Assembly (NCBI GenBank): GCA_004802725.1
Contig: SGPM01000145.1
Span: forward strand, 1-64,000
Length of the DNA: 64,000 bases
From: Antrodiella citrinella
Lineage: Eukaryota > Basidiomycota > Agaricomycetes > Polyporales > Steccherinaceae
Reading direction: 5' to 3'
In this document: positions 47,420-59,205 of the stretch, piece after piece
Numbering within the stretch: position 1 is the stretch's first letter
How the letters are laid out: every line of letters starts with the position of its first letter
Notes under the pieces: model-generated
The model's database searches: none
Told to the model about the DNA's origin: nothing
Seen by the model: the letters and a program-made list of their open reading frames with translations, nothing else
Program-made: the position numbers and the translations under genes

Positions 47420-50225
47420 GCATGGGCTACTGAGACAATTTGAAAGGTTCCACCCAAACAAAGGTAAGTATCAACACGAAAATTAAAGCTGGAATGTATC
47501 ATGGTATTGGGGTTGGAGGTTGAGAAGAAGGAAAACGAAATCAATGTATCAAATCTGTGTACTTTGCTGGGTGTACAAATGAAAGTGGTTCGTGGATGTA
47601 TGAGCGCGTGTGTGTTGCCTCCGCCCCTTGACCGGCTATCTCGGTCACTAAACCGCGAATGCCTGGTATTCTCAGTCGATCTTGATCGGCAGAAGATCTT
47701 CAAGATCCCCGTCTTCAGCCACTCTTCAGCCGTCTTCGGATTCGCTTGACATACTGTATCAGAATCCTCCGCACGCCATAAGCTGCCGCGGCATCGATTG
47801 GATTTTTTCCTTCCGTTGTTGTCAATGTAACGCCCATCTCCACCTCGTCCCATGTGCTTGCTCAAGTTGCTGTGTGCAGCGAAGCCTCTTCGTGATGGAT
47901 AGTGTGTGATCCTCCATTCTAATCTTTTTTTCAGACACCACTCAACGTTAGGCCATGCAAGCACCGACGCAAAGTGCGGAATGCCACGAAACACACACAT
48001 GGATTCCGAATTCCAGCCTCCTGCAGGATCCGGTCTGGTGGCTGAGAGTCGGAGAGTCGGAGCTTGGAGGGCCTGCCACTTAGGTCGCTTTCAAGGTCCG
48101 AAGTCGCTGCAGACCAGTGCTCTTTTGAGGGTCCAGGACGAGCCACCGATCTCGAGCTGATTATTCCGATGAAGTCAGGACAATGTAAGGCGTGAAAGTC
48201 TCGGCAACACAGGTGACAGGGTCGTGGCCCATGGGGTAGGTGTCCCCTGGATTATGTGCGTCTCACCCTAGTGACGTATCGATGTCGATAACCTTTGACA
48301 TCGCAAAAATCGCTCAGGCTTGGAAATACGAGCTTGGGGAGAGGCTTCGCTCTTAGCCGCACGGCGGGGCGGATCCACGACACACGTGAATGAGCGCTAC
48401 ACGGCGCCTACGTTTTCACTTGTTTTTCCGACGAACTCGGCTTCATACACCAGTGCATCCCAACATGTATTCACCCCAATCTTCAAGCGACTGCGACTTC
48501 ATTTCGATGGCTGTAGAACCTCTTGATTCCCGCATCAGAAACGAGCCGTGGCGTGCATTGCTTTTGTAGGTACGCAAATTACTACATGCAGCCTTCCCGC
48601 TGCGCGCTCACCGGTTGTTCTTTCTACATCATGTATAGTACAGAGATCAAGCTTGCACGCCTCGCAACAGTTCATGTCGTGTAGGCGATCGGTTCGGGAG
48701 CGACTTCAGGGACCATCCCGCTCATTTGTGGCGTCGAGTGCACCTCGAACTCTGAATTTGCGTGCGAGCCTACATGCGTTATCGTCACTCACACAGTCAA
48801 TGAACCGAGTGGTTAATCGCGTTTGCACGCAGGTCAGTGGCGGCCGTATGGCGTTTTCACTCAGTTCGCTATCGTTGTAATGCTGGGTAATCGAGCAAGG
48901 TTCATTCCAGCGGCACCGAACACAGCGGAAGCTTCAGCATTCATTTCGTTTGTTTCTCCTAGATCCGCATGCATCCTTCTGACGGTTGTTGTCTTGCAGC
49001 ATAGCTTAGATGTGCCCTGTATCTCTGATGTAATGCAGAATCCCTAACTAGAGTAGCCGATTCTATAACTCAGCTCGCTACGGGGCCTTACCTTCCCGTC
49101 GCCATTCAAGTGAGTCAATGAATGGCAGTGGCCTGCATGTTGATTTTTTTCAGAGAATTGCTAGATATGATCAGCTTCACTAATAATGCGAATGATAGTG
49201 TACACCGTGTACTGTACGGTTCATCTAACACTGCGCCACAATCCGAATTAACCTTAGCGCAATGACCAGCGAGAATTTGAGCACCTGCACTACACGCAAC
49301 GATGTCCGTGTGATTTCTCCTCGTCCAGAACTTTGGAATGAGCTGCTGTAAAGCATCGCCGAATCCACACTAGACGTGATTTCGAAGAAATACATCACAG
49401 CGTTATTCGCGTTGCCAGCAGGTCGGAGGTTAAATTATCGATCGTGATCGGTTTAGTCGGCGCTCCGAAGCTCGTGTCAAGTTCAGTCTGAGTACTCGGA
49501 TTCTTTGAAGCCCACCCATGTCACTCCATGCCACGAATCTGTGCAAAAGCCGTCGGTACTCAGTCGTTGCGAGTTGACAACACACGTGTGGCGTATCTTC
49601 CAGCGATGATCACGGGAAGTGTGCTATACTAGGGACAAGAACAAGATGTCTACCGCGAAGATCTGCCAACAGACTGAACGAGAACAAGGTCTCGTATGTG
49701 TTTTCCTCTTTGGGTTCCTTTTGTCCTTCCCGTGCATGTGCCTCCCGGCTGTTCTTTTCTTGCACTTAAACTCACCATTCATCGGCGGATAACCTCGGAA
49801 ACGACAGGCTGAAGCGTCCCCGTTTGCGGCGCACTCTTCAACTCCACAGTTGCGTTTGTACAGGCGAGATTCGCTCTCGCTACAATGATACGTCCAGTAA
49901 GCATGGAACAAGCTAATACATATTGCTGAATTCGAGGCCTGATAGAGTGAGTTATGCGCTACGGTGCAACGCCGCGCTATCATGAGATTCAACCATCTTT
50001 TCAATCCCGGGCCTGTGCTCCTAGGTCAGCCCAAGCTCTGGCCGTTATATATCGGAAAATTTACCTGGGTAATAAATAGTTCCGTTTAAATACATAAATA
50101 ATACATGATACACAACAAAAGCAGGGGGTACATAGGCCGCGAGACAGAGAAAGTCCGATTAGTCAAATTTCAGTGATCTACCCTGTTCACTCTATACTCT
50201 ACCAGGCGGTCCCGGGAGTCAAAAT
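47420..50225. other. Long gene-poor stretch after superoxide dismutase
   Basis: The first part is the SOD 3' untranslated region. Beyond that I found only unlinked short frames on both strands (for example minus 47416-48000, plus 48548-48880, minus 49624-50004). The stretch near 50080-50130 is strongly AT-rich. Confidence 0.5.
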
Positions 50226-50899
50226 CTACATGGTATCAAGAGCTCTAGTGAGGCCGTCCAGGACAGGAGTGACAGCTTCCGAGATGGCGATGAAATTCTA
50301 TGCACGGGTTCCGGTGAGCAAACGTGAAGCTCAGCTGTTTATTGTTCACTGAACAAACCTGTTCATTCACCACGTTCCGGTGAATCGCAAATCTGTCCTT
50401 CATTGTTTGCAACTGCGCGCGAATCTAAGGGACTGTCATTACCGAAGACTCAAGACTGGAAAGTCACTGGCACTCACGCGGAACCAAGACTGAGAGGACG
50501 CTAGACCGACGGTGTCCATGTCAGCAATATTCCCCAAGATGGAGACAACGGGAAGGCAATCTCACCATGACCCATGGCCTCGAGACTCGCGCATACGATA
50601 ATCGCAAAGCCTTCCAGACGTTCGATATTCTACAAGATAATTGTCGTCAATGTCTGTTCTTCCTTTCACTGGCACCAAGCCACCCACCGTGATGTATATC
50701 TGCAATGCCTTTTTCTTCTCTGCGAGTGTGACTTGCTCATTCTTGTTGAAAGGCCTGAAGAATGCCCTCATGTCTGTATGTCGATGGAAGTAAGCAAAAT
50801 GGGTGATCGCTGCGACAACTGTGACGAGAACGCACTGTTACACATACGGCGAATTTCGTCGGCAAGTACGCTCGGAGCGGGTGCTGCTTGGGTTGCCAT
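50226..50899 (-). CDS. Small helical protein X, about 120 residues
   Basis: Six exons on the minus strand: 50899-50848, 50773-50688, 50629-50566, 50500-50478, 50424-50359 and 50297-50226, giving 121 codons with consistent phases and introns of 50-74 nt. The protein is almost wholly amphipathic helix: VTLAEKKKALQIYITNIERL, RIRAQLQTMKDRFAIHRNVV, VTPVLDGLTRALDTM. There is no signal peptide or catalytic motif. It aligns end to end with protein Y at 53207, and exon lengths 52, 86 and 66 are identical in both. Function unknown; the form suggests a structural or interaction protein. Confidence 0.75.
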
Positions 50900-53206
50900 G
50901 TTCGACGTCGAATAGGTGTTGTGAAGTTGTTGAATCTAGATGAAAGCGTTGCTTGGTCGTTTGCCATTCTTCCTCTAAAACTCATGCTTTTTATAAAAGA
51001 CGAAAGCGTCAAGATGAGCTGGCGAACCTACCAAAACGAATCCGAGGTTTGACGATATCACATATTTTCCATTCTTCCCTGCTAGTGGGGAGCACTGTCT
51101 TTTGTCGACGTGAAGCTCCTTCCCTAGCGCAGTGCCAAGGCGTGGTTCGCCACACATCTGTGGGGAATCATTGTAAACGGAGGTGAATCTGTCACGGAAG
51201 GCTATGAAGTCCGCTCCGAAGAGAGCGAACACAAGCAGGGACCGACGCTGTCATGAATATGTTTTGAGGTCCTCGTTGAAAATTTCGTCCGCAGCAACTC
51301 GAAGGTCTTTGACTCGTCTGCCTAGTTGTAGTCGAAACGTCCTTGGCTTCACGAGAATATGTCTTCCGACGACGCCAAGCCATGGCCACATAACTATAGC
51401 ATGGTCGGAGGACCACAGGACGTGCAACATCTGTGGACAGGCGTAGGCTGGGCAAAGAGATCCTTGGCGCCTTCGGATAGACCGCCGGACTTTCCTGCAA
51501 GTTGGTGTTCAATGCCGCTGTGTCGATTTGTTTCGGAAGAACCCGGCACTCCGTTAGCCAAGGGACGAATCGAAAGCGATACATTACCACGTACCCATTC
51601 TGACTCGACAGCCACGATATACTAGAGAACCTTGAGTCGAACCGCAGATGTCATCACGGAGGCACTGCTTACCATGTGAAGACGGAGCGGAGAGAACAAG
51701 CTGGTGCAGGTGCAGGGCATATGGGTGCAGTTGTACGTCAATCAAACACACAAGCCTTGTGATCTTTGGCACCATCTCACGATCTAGACGTTATAGGATA
51801 TTGTGCCTCTTGTGAATTCCGAATTCAACCCTTGACAGTTATAATTACGTCGGATCGATACGGACAAACGCCTACAAACGCGTGCGCGCATGACGCTGGC
51901 CGCCACTAGCACTGTCACAGAACTCACAAACGCTGATCTCCCTGCAAATTCATAGTAAGACTTGAACAGCGTTTATATGCATGGAGTACGTACTGGTAGA
52001 GCTGCTTCGGTCACTAAACTTCGTGGACGCCAACCGCAGGTGGAGTACCAGTCGGCCGAAAGGATAAGTCTAAGTGCTGTTTTCTCGATAGCACGATGTG
52101 TCACGGTCGAAACACACAAAAAAGACGGAGAACGACGTCAAATCTGTCTTCTCAGATCGACCGAAACATGATGACTTTCAGTAAGGCTATTGCTGAGATA
52201 GTCGACTATACGAAAAGTTCAAGGGTAAACAGAACTGCCATGTCCACAAACAATAAAGAAGGCGTACGATATTTGATTCAACGCTGCCTCGAAAGCGATG
52301 CAGTCAGACATGGGCAAAGGGTAAAGTACGAGTCGGCCGACGTTGTTTTTGACTCATACGCCTAAACCCTCTCGGCAGTCCCGAGTCAAACGGAACGAAA
52401 GGTGTATACTGAGATAACAGTGGAGTTATTTGATGTCTTGTAGCGAACTGGAAGACTCACCACCTATCTGCTTCCTCTGACTATACAGAAGCCTGTTCAT
52501 GGCAAGGCTGAGCGCATCAGTTGTCGTCGTCCAGCCGTTGTTCATCCGAAATGGAAGGTCCCTGAAGTACACGGCCTGGCACTGGTACGACCAGTCTTCG
52601 GATCCCAAATCCCGGTCACATCATTGGTGGAGCTCGAGTCTGGGCATGGCGATTCAAGCTGCGGTGGTGGTATCTTCAGTGTCCGACCTGTCTGTCAGTG
52701 TTATGTTCAAGGCTCGATTAGACACGAACACCCAGTGGAGATAAACTGAAAACACGCACTTGATCAGTCGGAAGATACTTCGTCAGATACGATATCGGCG
52801 CATCCTAGCCAGTGCCAGCGCATCACACTGGTCCAATCGCTTGGGGGTGCAACTCGCTGGAGAGAGTTTACTCACCCGTTGTCAAAGGATAGAGCTAGTT
52901 GCATTGGAACATGTAGATGGTACCTCAGTTCACCGTAGCGTCATGTACACTAACGTCAAGCACTGAATGGTGGGCAAGAGGTATACGGGACATCGGACAT
53001 CGCTTCGGCAAATCCACGGAAGATGCCGAACTGACCTCTTTTTGGCCAACGATAATGCATCGAGGGACCGAGGGCAAGGCGCCTCATAATCCAGAGAACC
53101 GTGACAATGCGCAATCAAATTTATAATCCTTCAGAGTACAAACAACATAATTTCACGAAAGTACCGATTCTGTGGGCTGTCACAAAAACATAAGGCAGCT
53201 TATGCT
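50900..53206. other. Region between paralogues X and Y; possible decayed copies
   Basis: No complete gene could be built. Minus 51584-51775 reads MVPKITRLVCLIDVQLHPY and has a GTAAGC donor that could join it to later pieces. Minus 52426-52608 and 50975-51232 are also open. None aligns convincingly with X or Y. Confidence 0.4.
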
Positions 53207-53810
53207 TCAGTTGAGCAAGAGCGGACTGTTACTCATGCCCCGGAGTGTATCAATAAGACCCTCAATGGCCGGAGTTCTAGCATTGAACGTCTGTAAAAGC
53301 AGAATCAACAGATGAATGGCGGTTGGAGAATTATGGTGCACTTACTTCTCCGGTTCTGCATTGCAGCTGAATGTTCAGACGTTCGCTGATCTGTTGAATG
53401 TGTGCATGTATCTAGTAAACATAATCAGCACATTAGACTCACTGGAGTATGAAGCAAAGACATTACCTGCGTCCATGCTCCCAACCCACTGCGTCTTTGA
53501 CTGACTTCCAATTGGGCGATCAGAGTCTTGGACCGCTCCAGCAGTTTTTGGAGATCCTGTCGTTCCAGTAAAATAATCAGCACAAACTCAAGTTCGAGAT
53601 GCAAGCGGACTCACATCGACGTAGATACGGATCGTGTTCCTCTTGTCGTCAAGTGACACGTTTCCTGCCCTCAGCTGAGGTATCATATGAGTTTCCATAT
53701 CTGCGTGGCATCACAATAGTTAGCGTATAACTAGGATGTTGTAGCTGCGAGAAGTGACCTCGAGAGACACTTTGGATCTTAGCGGCAACATCGTTCAAGT
53801 TCGAGGCCAT
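53207..53810 (-). CDS. Small helical protein Y, about 125 residues, paralogue of X
   Basis: Five exons on the minus strand: 53810-53759, 53700-53615, 53556-53467, 53411-53346 and 53290-53207, giving 126 codons in frame. Helical segments VSLDDKRNTIRIYVDDLQKL, IHAHIQQISERLNIQLQ and RTPAIEGLIDTLRGM match, in order, the three helices of protein X. Exons 1, 2 and the penultimate exon have the same lengths as in X (52, 86 and 66 nt); exons 3 and 4 of X (64+23) correspond to the single 90-nt exon 3 here, so one intron was gained or lost. Function unknown. Confidence 0.78.
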
Positions 53811-55718
53811 GTTGCGTGTAGGGCTGTTTGCAATTGGGTGAAATAGTGTATGTTGAGATGCGTTGAGTGCGTCGCGGTCTAGCTGTGTTTGCAGATGATC
53901 ACTACTTGTGAGCTTTGTCGTCTCTTATAGATCCCAACTGAGCGTCACAAACCTGAGGTCACTCATCAACAAATAAGCCTAGCACATACGCCACATACTG
54001 ACATACCTTCTTGGGTGCGAAAGAACGTATACCCTTGCCATCAGCGTCACAGGATCCCAATTGTCCCCTCTTTCCTCGGGAAGCCTACTCGGATGATCTT
54101 TTGTCGATCCTGGGCCTCGGAGCACTGATTGAAGAACGGCGATGTTCCAGCGACGCCACTAGTGCTTTGGAGACAAAAGCGCAGGCGGTCCACACTATGC
54201 ACGCCCGAGATGCCAATCATTTCAATTTCCAGCAAACACGGATGTTCGATAAGAGAATACCAAATGTCACCGGGGCGTTCAAGTTGCAAATGCCTTCTCA
54301 GCAAAAACAAGCCCTGTTGGAAGACGATATCAATCCGTGGCTCTGCACATTCACTGACTCGCGGGACGAACCGATTACGAACTGTTGCTAAAAGTGCATG
54401 CCGCCCTCCATGTAGCCCAGCGCCAAATATCGGAGTACCCTTCATTGTCAGGAAGCGTCTGGTTGCGAATAGTCTGGACATTCAACAAGATAAAATCCTC
54501 ATACATCCCAAACGCAAGCGTCGGTGTCCTTGTTCCATCCCGCTTGCTGACGGCAAGCAATTTCGGCAGACGGTCTACTGCGATGCAGCCGAAGCTCGCG
54601 TCCTACGCGGTAAGTGCAGGACGACTTCACTTGGATTCGAGTCGTTTGCGGATTACTGGTGCGTAACGTGCGTCAGAATAATAAGAACATCGGATATGGG
54701 GAAGGTGATCTCACCGGTACCACCAAGGCCGAGGATCTGCCAGTCCTCCATTTCTTTCTTCCCCAACATGATAGCAGAAACACACATCATCCCGGCGGTA
54801 TAGACTGACTCACCGTGTCCCAGGAACCAATAGGTAGCCTCAAGTCGGTTCGCGCTTCGTTCAAAGAATGGATCGAAGACTTAGAGGCACTCTTCGTGGT
54901 GATGTATGTCTTGTGCCACTGATGCGGATCAGGAGTAGCACGAGCATCTCCTGACTCTCCTGAATACATGATCGGTATACGTGGCTTGCAGCTATCCCTT
55001 CCACAGAAGTTGTCAGCGTATTGTCCAATGCGCGGACAGCGTTTGTACACGGTATCTCAATCGACTCCCGGCGCACACGACAAGAGCGGAATGTGTGCAC
55101 TCGGAGCGCACGGCGTGAATGCCAAAAGGGGAGTAGCTGGATCGATATGGTCGTCGATTGGTCTGTTTGAATTATAGTGAATTAGAGTAGAGACGTGGAC
55201 ACAGCAGCCCCGCCGGCCGTATGGAATGTTATCTATCTGTATTCGCCGAGGTGAAAGCCTTGTGGGACCTGAGCTATCTGCCGATGGGTGAGTGAAAGAC
55301 GTTGGGATGCATGATGGATGTGAGTTGTACGTACATGGATGAGAGGCGCTTCGTACGCACATCGGAGACGAAGAAAACATCGCTATACCCCACGCCTGGC
55401 GTCAAGACTGGCTTCTGAAGGAGCCCCGATATCCGGACGCAGGTACAGTATGTAGCTGGCCAACTCCAACAGTCCCTAGTCAAGTGCATTGCATAGGCCA
55501 ATGTTTTCCGGGTCTCAACGCGATGGTAGATTGTGCCTAGGCCCAGTAAATACATGGGTCGACTCACCGACTTGAAGAGAACGGGATTCTCCGCGACGCC
55601 GCATATCGCATCTCCGACAAAAATATGAGCCGGGATGTATGAATATAGCCACGTAGTATAGTATTAGTGTGCGTACATGGCTATGTCGGAACCGCCGACT
55701 CTTTAAAGGACATCTTCC
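53811..55718. other. No confident gene
   Basis: Long frames occur on both strands over the same bases (plus 54129-54803, minus 54047-54481), with no family signal and no supported exon chain. Minus 55274-55567 is open but unplaced. Confidence 0.4.
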
Positions 55719-56172
55719 TCAGTGATCCATACCAGTGACACTCTAGTTTCGGTAGCCATACAGTCAGGGCATAGTAGTAACTGTAAGAGATGGCTGCACA
55801 TACCTGAACACAATAGTCCGCGATGCATTCAATGGTTTGGCGTCTTACGGTGTATTCCGGATGTCTTCTCCGATTCTCACTGCTTTTTCCATTCATCCTG
55901 CCACCCAAATGGAGTGTACCGATCCGCGTGTTCACAATATCGCATACACACATTGAAGGCTGACTTCTCGTGAACATCATGAGAGCTGAAGTAACACTAG
56001 AAACTGAGATTGACGTCAGACACGTGCACATTCTGTAGGCCAACGAGTTCAACATACTTACCATAATCCGCTCATAGTTCAAAGCTGACTCAGCAGCAGA
56101 ACACACGGCGGATGCGATCCTCCCTGCCGCCGCCGAATGTTGGAAACCATTTATGCTCATCATAGCTGTCAT
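55719..56172 (-). CDS. Possible small Cys-containing protein (may be 3' end of a longer gene)
   Basis: Exons on the minus strand at 56172-56062, 55996-55881, 55843-55804 and 55742-55719 join in frame to 97 codons. The Ala-rich start (SAAAGRIASAVCSAAESAL) leads to YERIMCYFSSHDVHEKSAF and RQTIECIADYCVQ. The frame stays open upstream to a TAG acceptor near 56211, so the true start may lie further 5'. Splice sites are good but no family is recognised. Confidence 0.45.
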
Positions 56173-57487
56173 AGCCAGAGAGAAGCGGCAGCTTGCAGAT
56201 CCTGAGAATGTGCCGAAGAACTAGTAAGTATCAGGAGTAAGGTCTATTTCCGAAATGTCGTCCTGAGAGACCATGACAATGGCGGTTCAAAACGGTGTTT
56301 CATGTCCGACATAACAATGACCCAGAACCTATGATGCGCCGCAATGTGGCTGCGAGAACAGAACAACGATTCTTGAGGTGAAGTAGCGCGAAAGTACATC
56401 AGATGTTGACATTCACCCTCCACCCCTTTGTGTCTGTCAGTCAGAAATGGTGAACGTGGCAGAACAAAGATAACAGACAGAAGCAACGTACATCGTCACA
56501 GGGCCAAGAGTCAGACAACTGAGAGCTGCTTCGTGGGCGACCGGCACTATTATTCGTAGTTTCCTCTCGACAAAGACCCCTTCTTGTTGTCAAATCCGAA
56601 GAGAAGATACCCCAGCACGCACCGCCGCAGTCATTTGAGCACACCGAACGTTTCGGAAAGTTGATATGGTCTTGTTATTTTTCCTTCACCTGAGCAGAGT
56701 CATGGACTGTTATTGTACATGCCATGGGACAAACACTCAATCTTCAACACCGAAACGTACCGAATGTCATGCGGTTCTCCATGTTCGCGCTCGAATGAAA
56801 AAACCTGCATCATGATTCAGAATATCAGCGCGTACCACTGCCAGCTCGTCGTCTTACCTTCAACATGGTGCTAGAACGGTCAACACGCTGCAATATTGAT
56901 TTAGTACGCGCATATCTGAGACTGCGTCTGGAAGTGCAACATATCATTGCGACACGAAAAATCGAGATGGGAGAGGAAGACAAGGGAGGCAGGCGCTTCC
57001 GAGTCGCTTCTGCAAGCGTGATCCCTACTGTGGGCCTACTCCCATCATCTGCCACCGCCACAGTCCGTTCATTCCTTGGAAGTATCTATCATTCGACCCA
57101 TTTATGCCGCAAGGAGGATAGAGAGATTCCAGAAGTTGGAGCAGGATTGTGAAAGGACAAGCTGTTGAGCAATTGTGAACGAGTCCGGTACAGTCTTGTT
57201 GTTCTTTACGCCACAATTGACAGTCCCGTTGTGCAGCTTTCTGAGCTCGACTGCGTTGTTTCAGAGCATTCATTATCTCGAGTTCTGATCTCCACCACCA
57301 ACACGTTCCCAAAATCTTGCCCAACACTCATATCAACATTCTGTCGTTCGCGTTGCTGTCACGACTGAGAACCTCTCACCCTATATTCCCCAGACGATTC
57401 GCCACAGGTCCTAGTCTCCGCCCATCCACATCCCACGTACTGCAGGCATCGTACAGTGCGGAAAGAAAACAAATTCGTTTACCGAAA
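56173..57487. other. Divergent spacer before tRNase Z
   Basis: No gene is supported. Bases 57317-57487 are an open frame continuous with tRNase Z and could encode an N-terminal extension. Minus frames 56244-56486 and 57025-57327 have no features. Confidence 0.45.
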
Positions 57488-59205
57488 ATGCCACCCACGA
57501 TGTCTGTGACTTTCTTGGGCACGTCAAGCGGCGGAGGGCCTATAGATTCGCGCAACTGTTCTAGTCTTGTAATGGATGTTTTGGGAGATGGTACTCTATG
57601 GAGTGCGTATGTACAGTTGCTCGAGATTGTCCTCATTATTCAGTACTTATGTCCTTTCTAGTGGTTGATTGCGCGGAAGGAACAGTGAGGCAGTTTACGC
57701 AGCAGCCCTGTCGATACGGAGACAAATTTTATCGCAAGATGACGAAAATCAGCAAGATTTTCATTACTCACATGCATGGTCGGCCATTAGTTCATCCTAC
57801 CTGGAGTTTTGTACTGAAGAGCGTGTCGCGCAGCCGATCACACCATGGGTCTTATCACCTTTCTACGTACCGCCCTTGGATTTCCCAAACCAGAGGCAGA
57901 AACAAACAACAACAATACTCCCGGACCAGTGGTGTATACAGCTCCAAAAGTCGAGATATATGGTCCTCGAGGGATTCGCCAATTTGTTCGCTCGATCCTC
58001 GCCGTGACACATTCTCGCTCGGCAGACAAATACGCTGCCCATGAGCTGCTCGTGATTGGCGAGGAGCCATCCGCACCAATTTTTGGTACTGAACGCGAAC
58101 CCTTGCATTCAAGCGAAGTGCCTGGACGAGATCTCACGTGCGACGACGAAGGTTTTTGGCGTGGAATAACGGAAGAGAACATGGGGCAAGGATACTCGTA
58201 TTGCAAAGTAATGGTGGACGCCGGACCTATCGTACATAGAGGTACGTGTACTGTCGTTCGTCAGGTCGCGTGTTACTCATCCTCTATACAGATCCATGTC
58301 TGGGTTTCGTAGTGCGAGAAGTCCTGCCAGAATTGACAACCATGACTGCGTCACGTACGCTCGTGGTTCTTGGAGACACCTCTAATCCGATTAGGATTAA
58401 ACCTTTGATCATGGAACCAGTCCGTATCATGACCAGCCCACTTTCCTCCGCCGCCACTGCCGACCTCACACCCGCTTCTACCCCTGCAACTAAGTCTGCT
58501 GCGCACGTCTCGGTTGAGGCCGCATCCGGCGTTGCCACCGTCCCCGCAACCTCGTACTCCACAGTTCCAGCGAAAATCTCACTGCTGATTCACGAGTGCA
58601 CAGATGCTCACATCCCCGAACGCATTGACACCAAAAGTCGTACAGGGAGGAACCGACGCCCCGATGTCGTGCGCGCCAAAGCGGTGGAAAAGGGTCACAG
58701 TATCCCTGCAATGGCGGGTGCGTTTGCTTACGCTATCGATGCGGAGAAGCTTGTGTTGAATCACATTGGATCGAGGTATGGGTATCTCTCGTCTGGTTTC
58801 TTACAGATTACTGAGATGTCTCAATTTAGGTTCCCAGCACCGCCGCCCCCGAATCACTCATACTCTGAATGGCACAAATTCCAGCAGGCCTGCATAGATG
58901 AAATAGAACGCCAAGCTTTGGAGACGTTTCAACCATCATTCGCGTCCTCGCGGTCGTTCCAGAATAAGTCTGTGATCGCCGCATGGGATTTCCTCACGAT
59001 TGAGGTTTTCGCGTATGAACCGGACGAGGATCGTTATGATCGTGGCAAAGTGCAGGAAGCTATCGAGATGTTCAGAGAAGGCTCCTCGCATGATTCTAAG
59101 AGGACGAGTTACCACAATCGAGGCGATTCTTCTCAGCCTAGGAGGGGACGAGAACAGAGTGGTGGCGGGAGCTCATATGGGGGCTCGAAGAAGCCGAGGA
59201 AGTGA
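57488..59205 (+). CDS. tRNase Z (tRNA 3'-end endonuclease), about 499 residues
   Basis: Exons 57488-57602, 57662-57778, 57834-58241, 58292-58775 and 58830-59205 give 500 codons. It is a metallo-beta-lactamase fold: MSVTFLGTSSGGGPIDSRN at the start, then VDCAEGTVRQF, and the metal motif split by an intron, ITHMHADHTMGL (HxHxDH). LVVLGDTSNP supplies the next metal Asp, LLIHECTDA the exosite-type region, and a further His lies in KGHSIPAMAG. It cuts the 3' trailer from tRNA precursors. The 499 residues exceed short-form enzymes because of a Ser/Thr/Ala-rich insert near 58420-58560 and an Arg/Gly-rich basic tail ending GGSKKPRK, possibly nuclear. An in-frame extension upstream may give a mitochondrial form. 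Confidence 0.93.

Noticed and set aside
47416..48000. 194-codon minus frame after superoxide dismutase
   Set aside because: Lies in the 3' untranslated region of the dismutase and has no domain.
54129..54803. 224-codon plus frame
   Set aside because: The opposite strand is equally open over 54047-54481; no family features on either.
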